Below, piece after piece: positions 46,983 through 58,635 of a stretch of DNA of 64,000 nt. A program made the position numbers and the translations under genes. The stretch covers positions 17,260,001 through 17,324,000 of the forward strand of contig CM020511.1 of assembly GCA_009823395.1 (NCBI GenBank). The letters run 5' to 3'. The stretch is from Thamnaconus septentrionalis (lineage: Eukaryota > Chordata > Actinopteri > Tetraodontiformes > Monacanthidae). Each line of letters starts with the position of its first letter. Positions within the stretch are counted from its first letter, which is position 1. The notes beneath the pieces are model-generated. The model was not told where the DNA came from. It did no database searches and was given only the letters and a program-made list of their open reading frames with translations.

Positions 46983-48338
46983 AGTGGACAGTTCAATGTG
47001 ATCAAAATCAAGGATGTGATGAGACAACATATGAAATTAAGTGCAACCAGAGGGAACTAATGAGACATAGCATAGCTGAACCAACCATGAGTGAGGGAAG
47101 GACAGAGAAATAAGTGTACATGGAGGATGTGCTTGTAGAACACAAGTACCAACACAAAACATAAGAAACTTGAAAAAGTAAAACAAAAATAGCTATTGAC
47201 TGCCAAAAAGCCGTCCGCATAGAAGGAATTTCAACAGAAAACAACAAAACTAATTTTAATAAGAAACAGTCTCTTGTCATTTTAAAGGTGAGACACCACT
47301 TCCCAAAACAGCTTAATTCATGCTTTAGATACCATGTTGTCGACGACACAGTGCCTTTCATTCGAAATATAGATATTATATTTAAGACATTTATTCCTGA
47401 CAAAGTGAAGAATTGCTACTCCATTCTATTATTTCTCAAGGCTTTTCATGAAAAGAACTTCAATCTAAAGCTTTACTTTTCCCATTTTGTTTTTTTTTTA
47501 AACTGTGCCTTTCCATCTAACTCCTCTTAAATATTTCTATTGTTACTGTGATTTTCAATGCTGCGCCTTCAAACTTCTGTCTTACGGCATGTCTTCTCAG
47601 CCAGTCTGACTTACACCCGTGCAAGTTTGGTGTATTTAGATCAACCAAATACACGGAGCTGTCTTAAAACTTTGATTCTTAAATTTCCGCCCTCTTTTGT
47701 AGAAAACTAATGACAGAGAGTTCCCTCACAGAAAGGCCAAGTCCCCTCAGAGCAGTTTCACATCTCTATCTCATTGTTGACCTCCTACATCCCCTTGTGT
47801 GTTTGGGTGTGAAAACCTGTCAACATACTCCTTGGCTTGGTCAGTGGTGCTCTGGCCTCAGTGGACTTACTAACTGCTTGGTTTATGTCATTCTGTCTGC
47901 TGCTGGGATAAATGCGGCCTGGCTTGACTGTGGCCAGTCTGTCTGCAACCCAATTATTTTCTCCAAGCCAAGACCTTTGAACCCTCTTGTTGCGGTGCAG
48001 ACATGAAGACCCCATGTGTCCTGCTGTTGCGTCACTGAAGGTTGGCCTGGCCAATACAGTCCCAATGAGGCACCCAATGTGTGACTGAGCAGCCTGTGGA
48101 GAGTTTATACACACAACTGTCTCCAATGGAAATATTGTAAATGGCAATAGAGACTGAAGGGATCGCTGGATTACTTAGGTGATTTGATGGAGGTGTCACA
48201 ATCAAACAAAATATCTGAGTCAAGATAAACACACACACACACACGCACACACAAAAAAAACACATTTGCATTCACTCACCACCAGTCCATAAAAGCACTT
48301 ACCACATGTCCAGGAACAGTGTCCTGATCATGAAGTAT

Positions 48339-48339
48339 T

Positions 48340-48386
<47 letters not shown>
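48339..48386. repeat. (CA)n microsatellite
   Basis: About 22 CA units; a shorter CA tract lies at 48229-48252. Confidence 0.9.
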
Positions 48387-48387
<1 letters not shown>

Positions 48388-50626
48388 ACATAAGGGATAC
48401 TTGCTTAAAAAAACTTTATTGAATAGATGTAGTTTAAAAGCACATATTTTTAGAAATCAAATGTAATGAGCACACTGTAGATACAAACTGTTTCATTATT
48501 CTGCATGTTTACTACATTGTTCCTTAAAGGAAAGCTAGATAAAAATAAATTGAGAGGGATGCATATGCATACTGTATTTAAATGTGACACCCGTTGAGCT
48601 TGACAAAATGGTATCATCCTTGAAATATTTCTACGTGTGACCGTGGAGAATTTGCGCATTTTAGTATTTGCAGGGGAGGCGTTTCAGTGGTGTCATAACA
48701 GAGACGACAAGCGTTATTACATTACCTCATTATTCAACCCACTCGTGACTCTTCCTTGTTTTCTCTGTGTCTGCTACCCTGCTTCCTCTGCTCCATGCAA
48801 CATCCTCTACCCTCCAATTCCCTTGGTGGCAGCTGAGGCCCTAACTGACAGGCTTCAAGGGAGACGGGGAGAAAAAGGAATGGCAAGAGAGACAGTGACA
48901 GTTGTATAAGGAGGCAGTGATAAAAGCAGAAAAGACCCTGGCACCAAAGTACATATTTCTCGCTCTTTGCCATGTTTCCTATTCCACTACCGCCGCCTCT
49001 CCCCACCAGCCTCCACCCCCACTCCTTTGCTTCTCCCTCCGCCTGACTTGCTTTTTAGTCTGCTGCGCTCCGGGCGGATCAAAATTCAACTCACTGATGT
49101 GTGACTAACATTAAGACACACAATATGTAGCCACAAACTCTTTGATCATAATTCCATTTAACAGTAAAAATGTATACCACAAATGGGGAATGAGAAAGGA
49201 AGGTGGAGGCGGGTTTTAGGGGTGGGTGGAGGTTGGAGGGACGGGGGTTGGGGCGATGGGGAAATTATTGTGCTTGTTACTCTGTCTTCATGCCCCATCA
49301 AGCCTGAGATGGTGGCAAAATGTTGGGGGATAAATAAAAATAAAGGCGCATTCTGTGTGCAGTTAAGCATTTGTTATAAAAATTCTGCCCATAGCAAAGA
49401 TGAATGTTTTATATCTATCATTTTATATATTATAGGCCTCTTTATGGCCCTGGTTCAAGGGTGGGGGGGTTGTAGTGGCTTGGGGTGAAATAGAGCCAGT
49501 GCTTATCCTTTGTGCTGAATGTGCAGCCACAATTATGTACACTTTGATGACAACATTTTCTTGAAAGACGGCTCACATGGTTTCCAGGTTGGGGCCACGA
49601 GACAGAAATATTTGAGTAAAGTAAAAGTTTAAAGGGTGTTCAGGGTTTTGCATTAATTGAAGTCAGCAGGTCCACAAACCGACACCCTTGTTTAAGGGTA
49701 GTTTAAACTGTGCAATCTTCTGCAATCTGCAAACATCGGCTAGTCTAAGGAAGACCAGTTACAGTGGGTGACTTACTGTGGATGCCCAAATCCTGTTTGC
49801 CTTCTGAGAGGCTTTCCACACAAACTCTGTCCAAGCGTAGAGGATACATTTAGCTTGTTTTCAAGAGAGCCAACAGAATATTTCAGGCTTAATATACATA
49901 CAATCTAAAGATGACAGCAGCTTATGGGGTTCAGTGGGCCTCGCCCTCCATGTCTAACGATATTGGACAAACTGAAGGTCAACACCAGAGCATTCAGCCC
50001 GGGTAAGAAATCAGTCTCCAGTTGAAAAATGAAGCAGTTGAGACACTGAGTTTACTGCAAGTTTTTCATCCAAATGGAAAGAAGTTAGACCGACCAGTGT
50101 TCAATGCAGTCTGAAGACTTATTCCTGTTTATAAGGTAGTCACCTCAAATAGAATAGTTGCAAAGTGTTGTGCTGATGTATCCGTCTCAGACACTGTATG
50201 CTTACGACAGTAAAGTTCCCATCATAATTTTGAAGTGAATCTGAAGAATGAAGGTTTGTTTTGTAAACAACAAAAATTCTGAAGGATAGGTCCATCAGAT
50301 ACCCATCAAAATACTTGTTTTTTTTCTATAGAAACACTGAAACACATTGTTATATACAAACGAAGCTGCATGTGTATTTGATCAAAAAGAAGTCTGAAAG
50401 TCTGCCAAACACCCCTGAGAACAGGGAGGACTGAAATAAACATCTAAGGCGCAGTAAAGCAGTTTGATTTCATAAATGTCCTGGTTTTTTTGCTTGTTTT
50501 GTTGAAAGAGAAGTGAGCGCTGCTGGTGGCAGTAACCCTCTCTGTCCCACACAAACACTGAATTAAAATAAAGAAGAAAAAGAACTTTGACGAGAGGGAG
50601 GGAACAGGTTACATCACGGGCATGCA

Positions 50627-50629
<3 letters not shown>

Positions 50630-50664
<35 letters not shown>
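50630..50664. repeat. (GT)n microsatellite
   Basis: About 16 GT units. Confidence 0.9.
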
Positions 50665-50665
<1 letters not shown>

Positions 50666-50819
50666 ATCTGATGCTGTGAAGCTGTCAGCAGCAGCTCTCC
50701 CAGCAGGGAGGTGGGGGGGGCTTTAGCACAAGTGAGAACCCAAAAAGTTGTCACTTTCTCTGAGTGATCATAGCCATGGATGGCGACAAAAGGAAGCATG
50801 TGCTAAATAAAACTATGTA

Positions 50820-51200
50820 AATAAAAACAGGGATGCGATACCGTCACCGGGGCTTTGGTTCAGAGCTTTTGCTCTGAACCTAGTAAATGCTGCTGCTGCC
50901 GGAGTTACCAATGACTCTATTAGGGTGGTGCGTTGAACACAAATAATGAATTTATGATAGAGCTGATGTGCCCTCGCTCATGAATGCATTACAGCCGGCC
51001 CCCCTGCCATGCAGAGATTTATGACTGTTCGCTATATGACAGGATCTTCTGCCAGTCCATACGGCACACATCTGAATCACGGTTGCGCGAGGAGGATGTG
51101 GGGGATGAAGGCAAAGGGCGATGAATAATGAGATGGCTTGATGATGAGAGAGATGTCAAGTGAGAAGTCGCTGCGAGGAACAGTGTAAACAAGTGCAAAC
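50820..51200. other. Candidate conserved non-coding element
   Basis: A repeat-free stretch with CAAATAATGAATTTATGA, AGATTTATGACTG and CATGAATGCATTA, typical of vertebrate developmental enhancers by appearance. It also contains a perfect 10 bp hairpin (50857-50880). No conservation test was possible. Confidence 0.3.
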
Positions 51201-52539
51201 ATCACACAGAACCTCCTCCACATTCTGATGTTTTTTTACTGTCTCGTTATTTATCACATACCTCCTTGGACAAAGGTTTTACTACACTGCAGTATTTAAT
51301 ACTGTCTACTTATTTCTAATGAAAGTCCGCACTAGTTGCATTTTTTTCTATTGGTCTATACACAACATGCAAGTCATGATATGTGACTTGATGGAAGCCA
51401 AGCCGAGCATTGGTCCCAGCAGACTTTTTTGACCCAAAGCACAACATGAGCGTGTCTTGCGATGTTCCACCCACACGGCAAAGCGCAGCAGCGAGAGGTT
51501 AAGTTGCCACCAAGGATTAGATCACATGAAGCTCATTCCCACTGGATGGTGGTCTTTGCATTTTCCCAATCTGAAGACAAAGAAGGCCGAAGGCAATTCA
51601 TCATGTCTTTACTGGTGTCTCAAGAAGCAACGGAGCCTGTGTAAAAGTTGTGGCTGTGGGAGAAAACAGCTCATGACCAAATGTTCAGAAAACATATGCA
51701 AAATAGTTCAATTATTCTTGTCTTTCGGAAAAGGCAGAAGTGACCAGAGGTACAAAGAGGGGTTGCTCTCTTTTGTACTTTCTAAGATGGTATGGGATTC
51801 CATTTAGGCATCAAAGAGCTAAATGCCCATCTTAATTTTAAGAAGAACTGGGTCCCACATTTAAGATTTTAAACAATTTTAAGAAGAATAAAATAATATA
51901 TGTATGTATGCTTAAAACCTAGATGAGACATACTATACACTCAATATTCTATTACTATGTGGTGGAACAGGCAGAAACAGAATTCAAGAGCTGCAGTGTG
52001 TGTGTTTTTTTTAACAATTGATTTTTCTAAATCTTGTGTGGCATTCAATTTTATTTTTTGTGGCTGATGGTAAAGAGATAATCCACTTCTCAGTCATTCC
52101 CCCAGTGCTGTACTGTGCCATGCTGTGTGTGAATAGTTTCCAGGCCTAATGAACAGTTTGTGTCCTGCCAGATGATCACTGCCACCAGTATGTAAGCAAA
52201 TAACTCAGTGTTAAAGGAGGCTTTTTAAGTGGAAGAGAGCCCTACTGCAGTCATGGTACGTTGTGTGTGTGTTTGAATAATTTCAAGAATGTCCAGATCA
52301 TTAATTTATTTTTATAGTGTACTTTGTGTTTTTGAAGATGTTGTGTATTTGAAGATTGACCTAACAAATTATATGTAAAATTAAATAAGTCAGATTTGTA
52401 GGAGCCAACAAAATGAAACTTACTAACATTCTTCATTCACTGGCCCAACTTGCTCTGTAAAAATATTGCTCAAGTTCATTTCTGATTGTATGCCGTGTAG
52501 CTCTATACTTGGCTCTTCTCTAATAAACTATAATAGGTT

Positions 52540-52870
52540 AATTTAATAACAATGGATAATCATATCACACATTTTTAGCCTCAAAGAATTATGGAACCTC
52601 ATTAGAACCTGAGAGCGGCAAGGTTGTTTTGCTGAGGGCATATGTAACTTATTGGAGCACAAATTAGTGACACGCTGCAGCAAATTAAATCTGAAATGAC
52701 CATGCATATTCAAATGAGGGCTGCATTTATGTACACATGCAAGAACGCAGACACGCATACTATAACCAGGGGGAAGTTTAATATGAATTCCTAATTTGGT
52801 ATTTTTAACTTCAGGGTAAGAGGTAGGCCACAGCAAAAATCATTAATCATTAGAGCAAGACTATAGGGAG
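52540..52870. other. Candidate conserved non-coding element
   Basis: Repeat-free and rich in AT homeodomain-type cores (AAATTAGTGACAC, GCATATTCAAATGAG, CATTAATCATTAG). No open frame of interest. Judged by appearance only. Confidence 0.25.
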
Positions 52871-53557
52871 CATATTCACATTATAACAAGTAACATTTTG
52901 CACAGCTTATTGTATTTATATGAGATTTCAGGTACACAAGAAACTATTAGAGCAATGTGCAAGATGTTCATTATCAGCCCCAAATGTATCATCGCGATGT
53001 CAGCAGCTTTGATAAAAAAAAATAAGCAAACGTACCACAAGTAGTTTCTTTGTTTTTGTGATAATGATTGCTGTTTGATGAGTGTGTGTTTAATGTGTAG
53101 GTTGTTATGGCTCTGGAATGTTGACTTCACCACAGTAAATTGAGTAGTTATTTTGACCACATTGCTGCTCAGAAGAGGATGAAAAAGGCAGAAGGAGATG
53201 GTTAGATGTAGAGTTTTCTTTTTTTTTTCCCTTTCATTGCAGTGAAAAAGGACTTGAAGGCCATTCACTCCAGTGCTAGTCACGCAAGCACACGCAAACA
53301 ATTTTGGGCTTTGCATTTATTATAACATGGATTGGATAAAAGTTAACTTTGAGAAGATCGACATGTGCTCATTGTTGTTGTGGGTTTTCCTCAGGAGCAA
53401 AATTGAAATGCAAGAGATTTATCGCAATAAATTACAGTCACGGTAGATAACACAGCGATGGTTAATGGACAGGGGGTTGAGGAGACAGTAATGTGGGCCT
53501 CAGGCTTTCTCAAATCAGTTACTGATAGCAGGGGCCAGATCCAGATCCTCTTCAAGG

Positions 53558-53760
53558 CCTTCCTGGCGCGACCATGTGCGGGTTCCCTCCAGGTGCTCCA
53601 GTTTCCTCTCATCCTCAGAAACACATGTCAGGTGAACTGAAGGCTGAAGATTGCTCACAGGTGTGAGTGGGAATGTGTTTCTCTGTCCTGCCTAGTCTGC
53701 GCCAGGACATCAGCTTCCCAGTAGCTACGAGTGACTATCGAAAATGCATGAATAAATGAA
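53558..53760 (+). mobile_element. Old, longer copy of the same retroposon family
   Basis: Begins with GGGTTCCCTCCAGGTGCTCCAG and continues through TGTGAGTGGGAATGTG to a degraded 3' tail with ATGAATAAATGAATAAC. This is the upstream part of the family consensus as I remember it; it is heavily diverged. Confidence 0.5.
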
Positions 53761-54201
53761 TAACATCACTGTACTGGGCTGCACTTTTTTAAAACTCAAA
53801 TATATATTCAGAGGCTCCATAAAAGTGTCTTTTTCCAGACTTGTGTTTTGATATGAATTCGTTTTTCCACCCCCCCCCCTGAAAGCCAGACAGATCGAGG
53901 AACTGCCTCACAGGCGGTTGTGTACTGAACTTTGAACAGGAACTCAGGAGTCGATGAAGCAAACTGTCAAACAAACAGCATCACCAGCTGGACAGAGGTG
54001 GGAAGGCAAATATCTTGTTACTTCACTTCCTTCAATACATCTTTCCAGCAGAGTGACCAATCTTAAATTCCATCCATAGGACTGCGACATTATATGGAAA
54101 AATATTGCGGGCGTACATTACATGGGGGATGATGGGGAAGAAATGAGTAAAATGTGTGTGCATTTCTACTTTGTATTATTATGAATTGAATTCTGTTGAA
54201 G

Positions 54202-54228
54202 ATGTGTGTGTGTGTGTGTGTGTGTGTT
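54202..54228. repeat. (GT)n microsatellite
   Basis: About 13 GT units. Confidence 0.85.
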
Positions 54229-55109
54229 TGCCCTCAGGTTGAACACCAGGATGTTGCCCTCGGCGTTTCCTCACATGGCATCCTTCTTGCCTTGTTGTCT
54301 TCTCTGCATTTCCTGTCTTCCTGTCTTTTTTCAGTCGGTTGTTTGCCACAATCTGTGCCTGTTTTCTTTGCACTGATTTCATTATCGTATTTAAATTATA
54401 GTCCTCCCTTTATGTTCTTGTTAACGCGGTTATTATTTTAAGAAACACACCGACATGAACAAAAAAAATCCTGCTTCACAAAATATGTTCAAATAGACGG
54501 TGGATACAAACTGTTTTGTCTGCAGTGCTATTCAGTGAGGGAGCAGGACCGTTCATTTACTAAATAGCAATCTGCACTTTGCACCAATAACCTTGTTGTC
54601 ATTCTAAGCATTTTCTTTTCAAACTGAACTGATGAGGATAATAGGGATATGACAAATAACTTTTATAGTTCTATAAATCTAACAAAGCCTACAAATGTCT
54701 TCCTGATTGGCTGCACTTCCATCCATCAGAGTGCCTGCTTGGCGTTCTTTGGAGTTTCCCTCCACCCAACAGGACTTCTTTTCGTCAGTGTCAAGGATGT
54801 GACAAGGTTGCAATTTTAAATCAGACCACGTGTCTTCTGAGCAGATTGAGGAGGGCGGAAAGCCACTTGACATATCTCACGGCGCGATCAGACCATCGGA
54901 CAATTGGGTGTTTTGCTGACTGTGTCTGGGACAGAGGGCTCATTTTGCTGTGTGAACCGCCCCTTTTAATCTTTCAGTGGAAACGATCCCCTTCATCTAC
55001 CATCTACCATCCCCTTTCACACGTCTCAAACCAAGACAAACCAATCGCCCTCCCGTTCAGCTGCACCTCTTCCCCTCTCTTGTATCGCGCCGCACTCCTT
55101 CCCCTGCTT

Positions 55110-55166
55110 CTCCTTCCATCCATCCATCATCCATCCATCCATCCAACCAACCAACCATCCATCCTC
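55110..55166. repeat. (CCAT)n/(CCAA)n tetranucleotide tract
   Basis: CCATCCAT units interrupted by three CCAA units. Confidence 0.85.
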
Positions 55167-55318
55167 ACGTTCTCTCCCTCCGTCTTTTGTTCAGTGCCAG
55201 GTCCTGGTGTTTGGTGCTTCCCTCTCTCCAGATGGCCTGCTCTGATCATTTATTGATGACAGTAGAACAGAGGAAGGCCTTCCCAGCTGCTGCTGCCTGG
55301 CACCCCACATCGTGCGCC

Positions 55319-55353
55319 CACACACACACACACACACGCACGCACACACACAC
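55319..55353. repeat. (CA)n microsatellite
   Basis: CA units with two CG changes. Confidence 0.85.
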
Positions 55354-57539
55354 AGTTTGACAAATAAGTGCCTTGCACACGTTGCACACAGACAAGGCAC
55401 TTCTTTTCAGAACAGACAACACACCTTGTTAAGCATCAAGATTAGCGCAGACAACATTCTTTCCTCCTCCTCACTCACTGTTTCTTGTGTTTTTTTTTTA
55501 GTATTATTTTATTTACTTTCAGTATCTCACTTTTCTCTACCCGCTCTCTTCCCCTGACAGGCAAGAGTCGGGGCTGCACTTTTACACCCACTCCCTCCCT
55601 TCGCCACCCTCTTCCTGCCTCCAGCTCTCCCTCTTACACCTCCTGCTGTGGTGTTACTGACTCTTTCACACAGGAAAAGACAGAAGGAGAGACAGAGGGT
55701 GGGAAGGAGAAAGAATGTGAGAGCTTGAGAGGAGTATGTAAAAGACTCTTAGCTTTTTTTCTTTATTTTTCTTTTTAAGAGTAAGTGAATGGCACTCGAC
55801 TGAATGTGCTGCGGCTCGGTAAAAGCCTCTGTTTGAATGTTTTAACTTGTGTTTCTAAAGTTTCCCTAGTGTCATGTAGGCACTAACTGCACCTTGTGGC
55901 GCCATCCTTTCCAGAGTAGATCAGTCTTACATCTGGAGCTGCTGAACAAGAGTCAAACAAACTTTGTTGATCAAAAGGAGAAAATACATTACCAGTGGAA
56001 AGGTAACCATTTGAGTTACAATATTGCCCAGCTGCGTTGATAAGAAACAGAATTTGGGTGTCCGCTTTTTATCTGCGAGTTTCCCACACGGCCTGTTGGC
56101 CAGATGGCAAGAAATTGAAATGCTTCCAGCTGACTCTTTCAAGTTCAGTTTAAGTCATGTTTTCGATTAAAACAATGTTTCTTTGCTTTCACCATTAAAT
56201 AGATTGACCACAAACCAGACTATTAACTTCAACTTACCTTAGAGTGCAGTATTATAATGGTGTAATTATAATAATAATATTTCACAATACCGTGAAAGTG
56301 ATTGCTGGATCAGTTTCATTTCCAACAATCAACAGGTTTTGTCAAACTAGAATTAGCTACGAGTTTCCAGGTGCAGTTCTAGTTGCGTTGATTGTATTTT
56401 AGTGTTTCCTATGTTGTAGACTTTGCAAATCACAGTGAACCTCTTGCTTTGGGTGTCTGGGTTTGCTGCTTTGCCGATACATAATGGTTCAGTGAACTAA
56501 ATCACTCGCTATTTAGCGAGTGAAGCTGACGGTCGTTATAGTGGTTATTTCAACTGGTTTGTGTATTTTTACTTAAAAAAAAATAAAGTACACAAAAACA
56601 GTGATCAAGGCTTTTTTCTTAAGTTAACCTGCTAACAGTTTGATACCACCAGGTTAAAGTGGAGTGAAACACTGCTTACTGTCTGGTGACAAGGACCTGA
56701 TGATGACCTTTGAACAGAAGCAAGCCTCACCCTTAAGAAATCTTACATTTGCTATGGCAGTTGAACTCAAACAATTTTAGTGGTCAAAAATGTTGGTACT
56801 TCTCTTTAGTTTGGGGTCCAATTAGAGTGGAGTTTCAAGCGCCAGTCTATGTTGTTTTCAAGAACAAAAAAATGAAACAACAGCAAAGCTGCATCTTTTA
56901 ACTATTGTGTCTTTAAGGACATGCACTGTCTACAGTGGTAGACATGGCTTTAAGATGATATACAGCCACCTCCCGCTCCGGCTCTTTGTCCTCCATATTT
57001 TATACACCCGGTTTCCTTTATCCTCTCTTTTGTTCGTGTCATCCTTTCCCGTCTTGACAGTCCTGAAGTTTCCAAGCAGAATAGCAGAAAGGACAGAACA
57101 CAATGTGAAGACATATAATTCTCTATGGCCAGATAGTTTTCAAAGGAGTTTTCTTAGTTTGGTTGAATGAAGGACACTTGGCATGGGTAGACATATGCCT
57201 CTGCTATCCTGAGAGATTTCCCCCACTGTCCTTTTGGACCCAGCACCCCTACTGAGAAACTTTCTGACATGATATCCTAGGAAAAAAAGAACATAGTGGT
57301 AGTGTGGGGAGGTGAGTAGTAGTTTTTTATGTGTGTCCAGATTTTGTTACACAAACCTCAGCATAAACACATGTGTCCTTCCTGTGACTGTGTCATAAAT
57401 AGCCCGAACCAGGCATGGTGCAACTTTGAAGTTACACATGGGAGACTGCTGTGATATACAGCTGGCTTCAGCTGGGATACCCCCAGAGATGCATGAAAAC
57501 ACACACATACACACAGGTGCGCACATGCACGCAGCACGT

Positions 57540-57540
<1 letters not shown>

Positions 57541-57576
<36 letters not shown>
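57541..57576. repeat. (CA)n microsatellite
   Basis: About 17 CA units preceded by mixed CA-rich sequence from 57500. Confidence 0.85.
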
Positions 57577-57578
<2 letters not shown>

Positions 57579-58307
57579 AGCATATTCTGTCATTCATCAC
57601 ATACAGAAGCACACAACAGCAACCCCCAGAGGTGTTGTTAGTGCAAACACACACTGTTACACACTGAAAGGGTCATCCTACCTGTGAGCCAGGAAGACTG
57701 TTTATGTGCATTATAGTGTCTGTTTACAAACTCAGAGTAAAACATTTCCTAGAATTGTTCTAGTAAATTGGCACTGACACCAAGGAGGCCATTTTTTATT
57801 ATTTTTATTTATTCAGTAAAGTACATCATTTGTCTCCCAATTTTAATGTATTTTTTATTCCCCAGTTATCTGTTGCCATTCTCCTCAGATATTTAGATCA
57901 CACTTGTATACCCAACTATTCCATGATGCAACTGTGATCAAAGCCTGCAACAGAGCACACTTAGAAAATATGTTGTAATGTGTGCAGGCTCATGCGCTGA
58001 TAGCATGCAAATGCACCTCTAGGTGGCACCGTCACCATGTGAGTGGTTTGACATGCTGCATGGTGGCTGAAGAGACACTTTGCAGCACTAATCCCTCTTT
58101 CAGGATGTGAAAAAAAAATAATTTTGAGTCAGTAAGTGTGTTTAAGGAAACTGGTTGTTTTCTTATTCTCAAACTACTTAACAAGAATTTTACATGGACG
58201 AGTTTAAACTGACACAACAGAGGATATAACGCAGAAAACTCAGGAGAACAGAGTGTGTAGCCCGGTGTGTCAGATCATGAGGTCATCGAGGGCAGTTATT
58301 TACGTAA

Positions 58308-58309
<2 letters not shown>

Positions 58310-58383
<74 letters not shown>

Positions 58384-58425
58384 GTATAGTATTATATATA
58401 TATATATACACATATATATATAGCA
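58310..58425. repeat. (TA)n microsatellite
   Basis: A long TA tract with a few interruptions. Confidence 0.95.
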
Positions 58426-58580
58426 GTATATATATATGCAGTTTTTGCAAATATGTTCTGACTCAGGAAACATCTGCGTGCCTGTGGAAGAGGTTAGAGG
58501 TTGATGTTCTGACAGGAACATCTGGACTGTGGAAGAGGTTAGAGGTTGAGGACAGGATGACGGACTGAGCGCGGATGAGT

Positions 58581-58584
<4 letters not shown>

Positions 58585-58634
<50 letters not shown>

Positions 58635-58635
58635 G
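58585..58635. repeat. (GT)n microsatellite
   Basis: About 24 GT units, 160 bp from the preceding TA tract. Confidence 0.9.

Larger units (their letters stand above)
41760..48220. other. Gene-poor region with repeats only
   Basis: Contains the tetranucleotide tract, two retroposon copies and microsatellites listed separately. Open frames on both strands are short, low-complexity or unlike any family I know. Confidence 0.5.
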
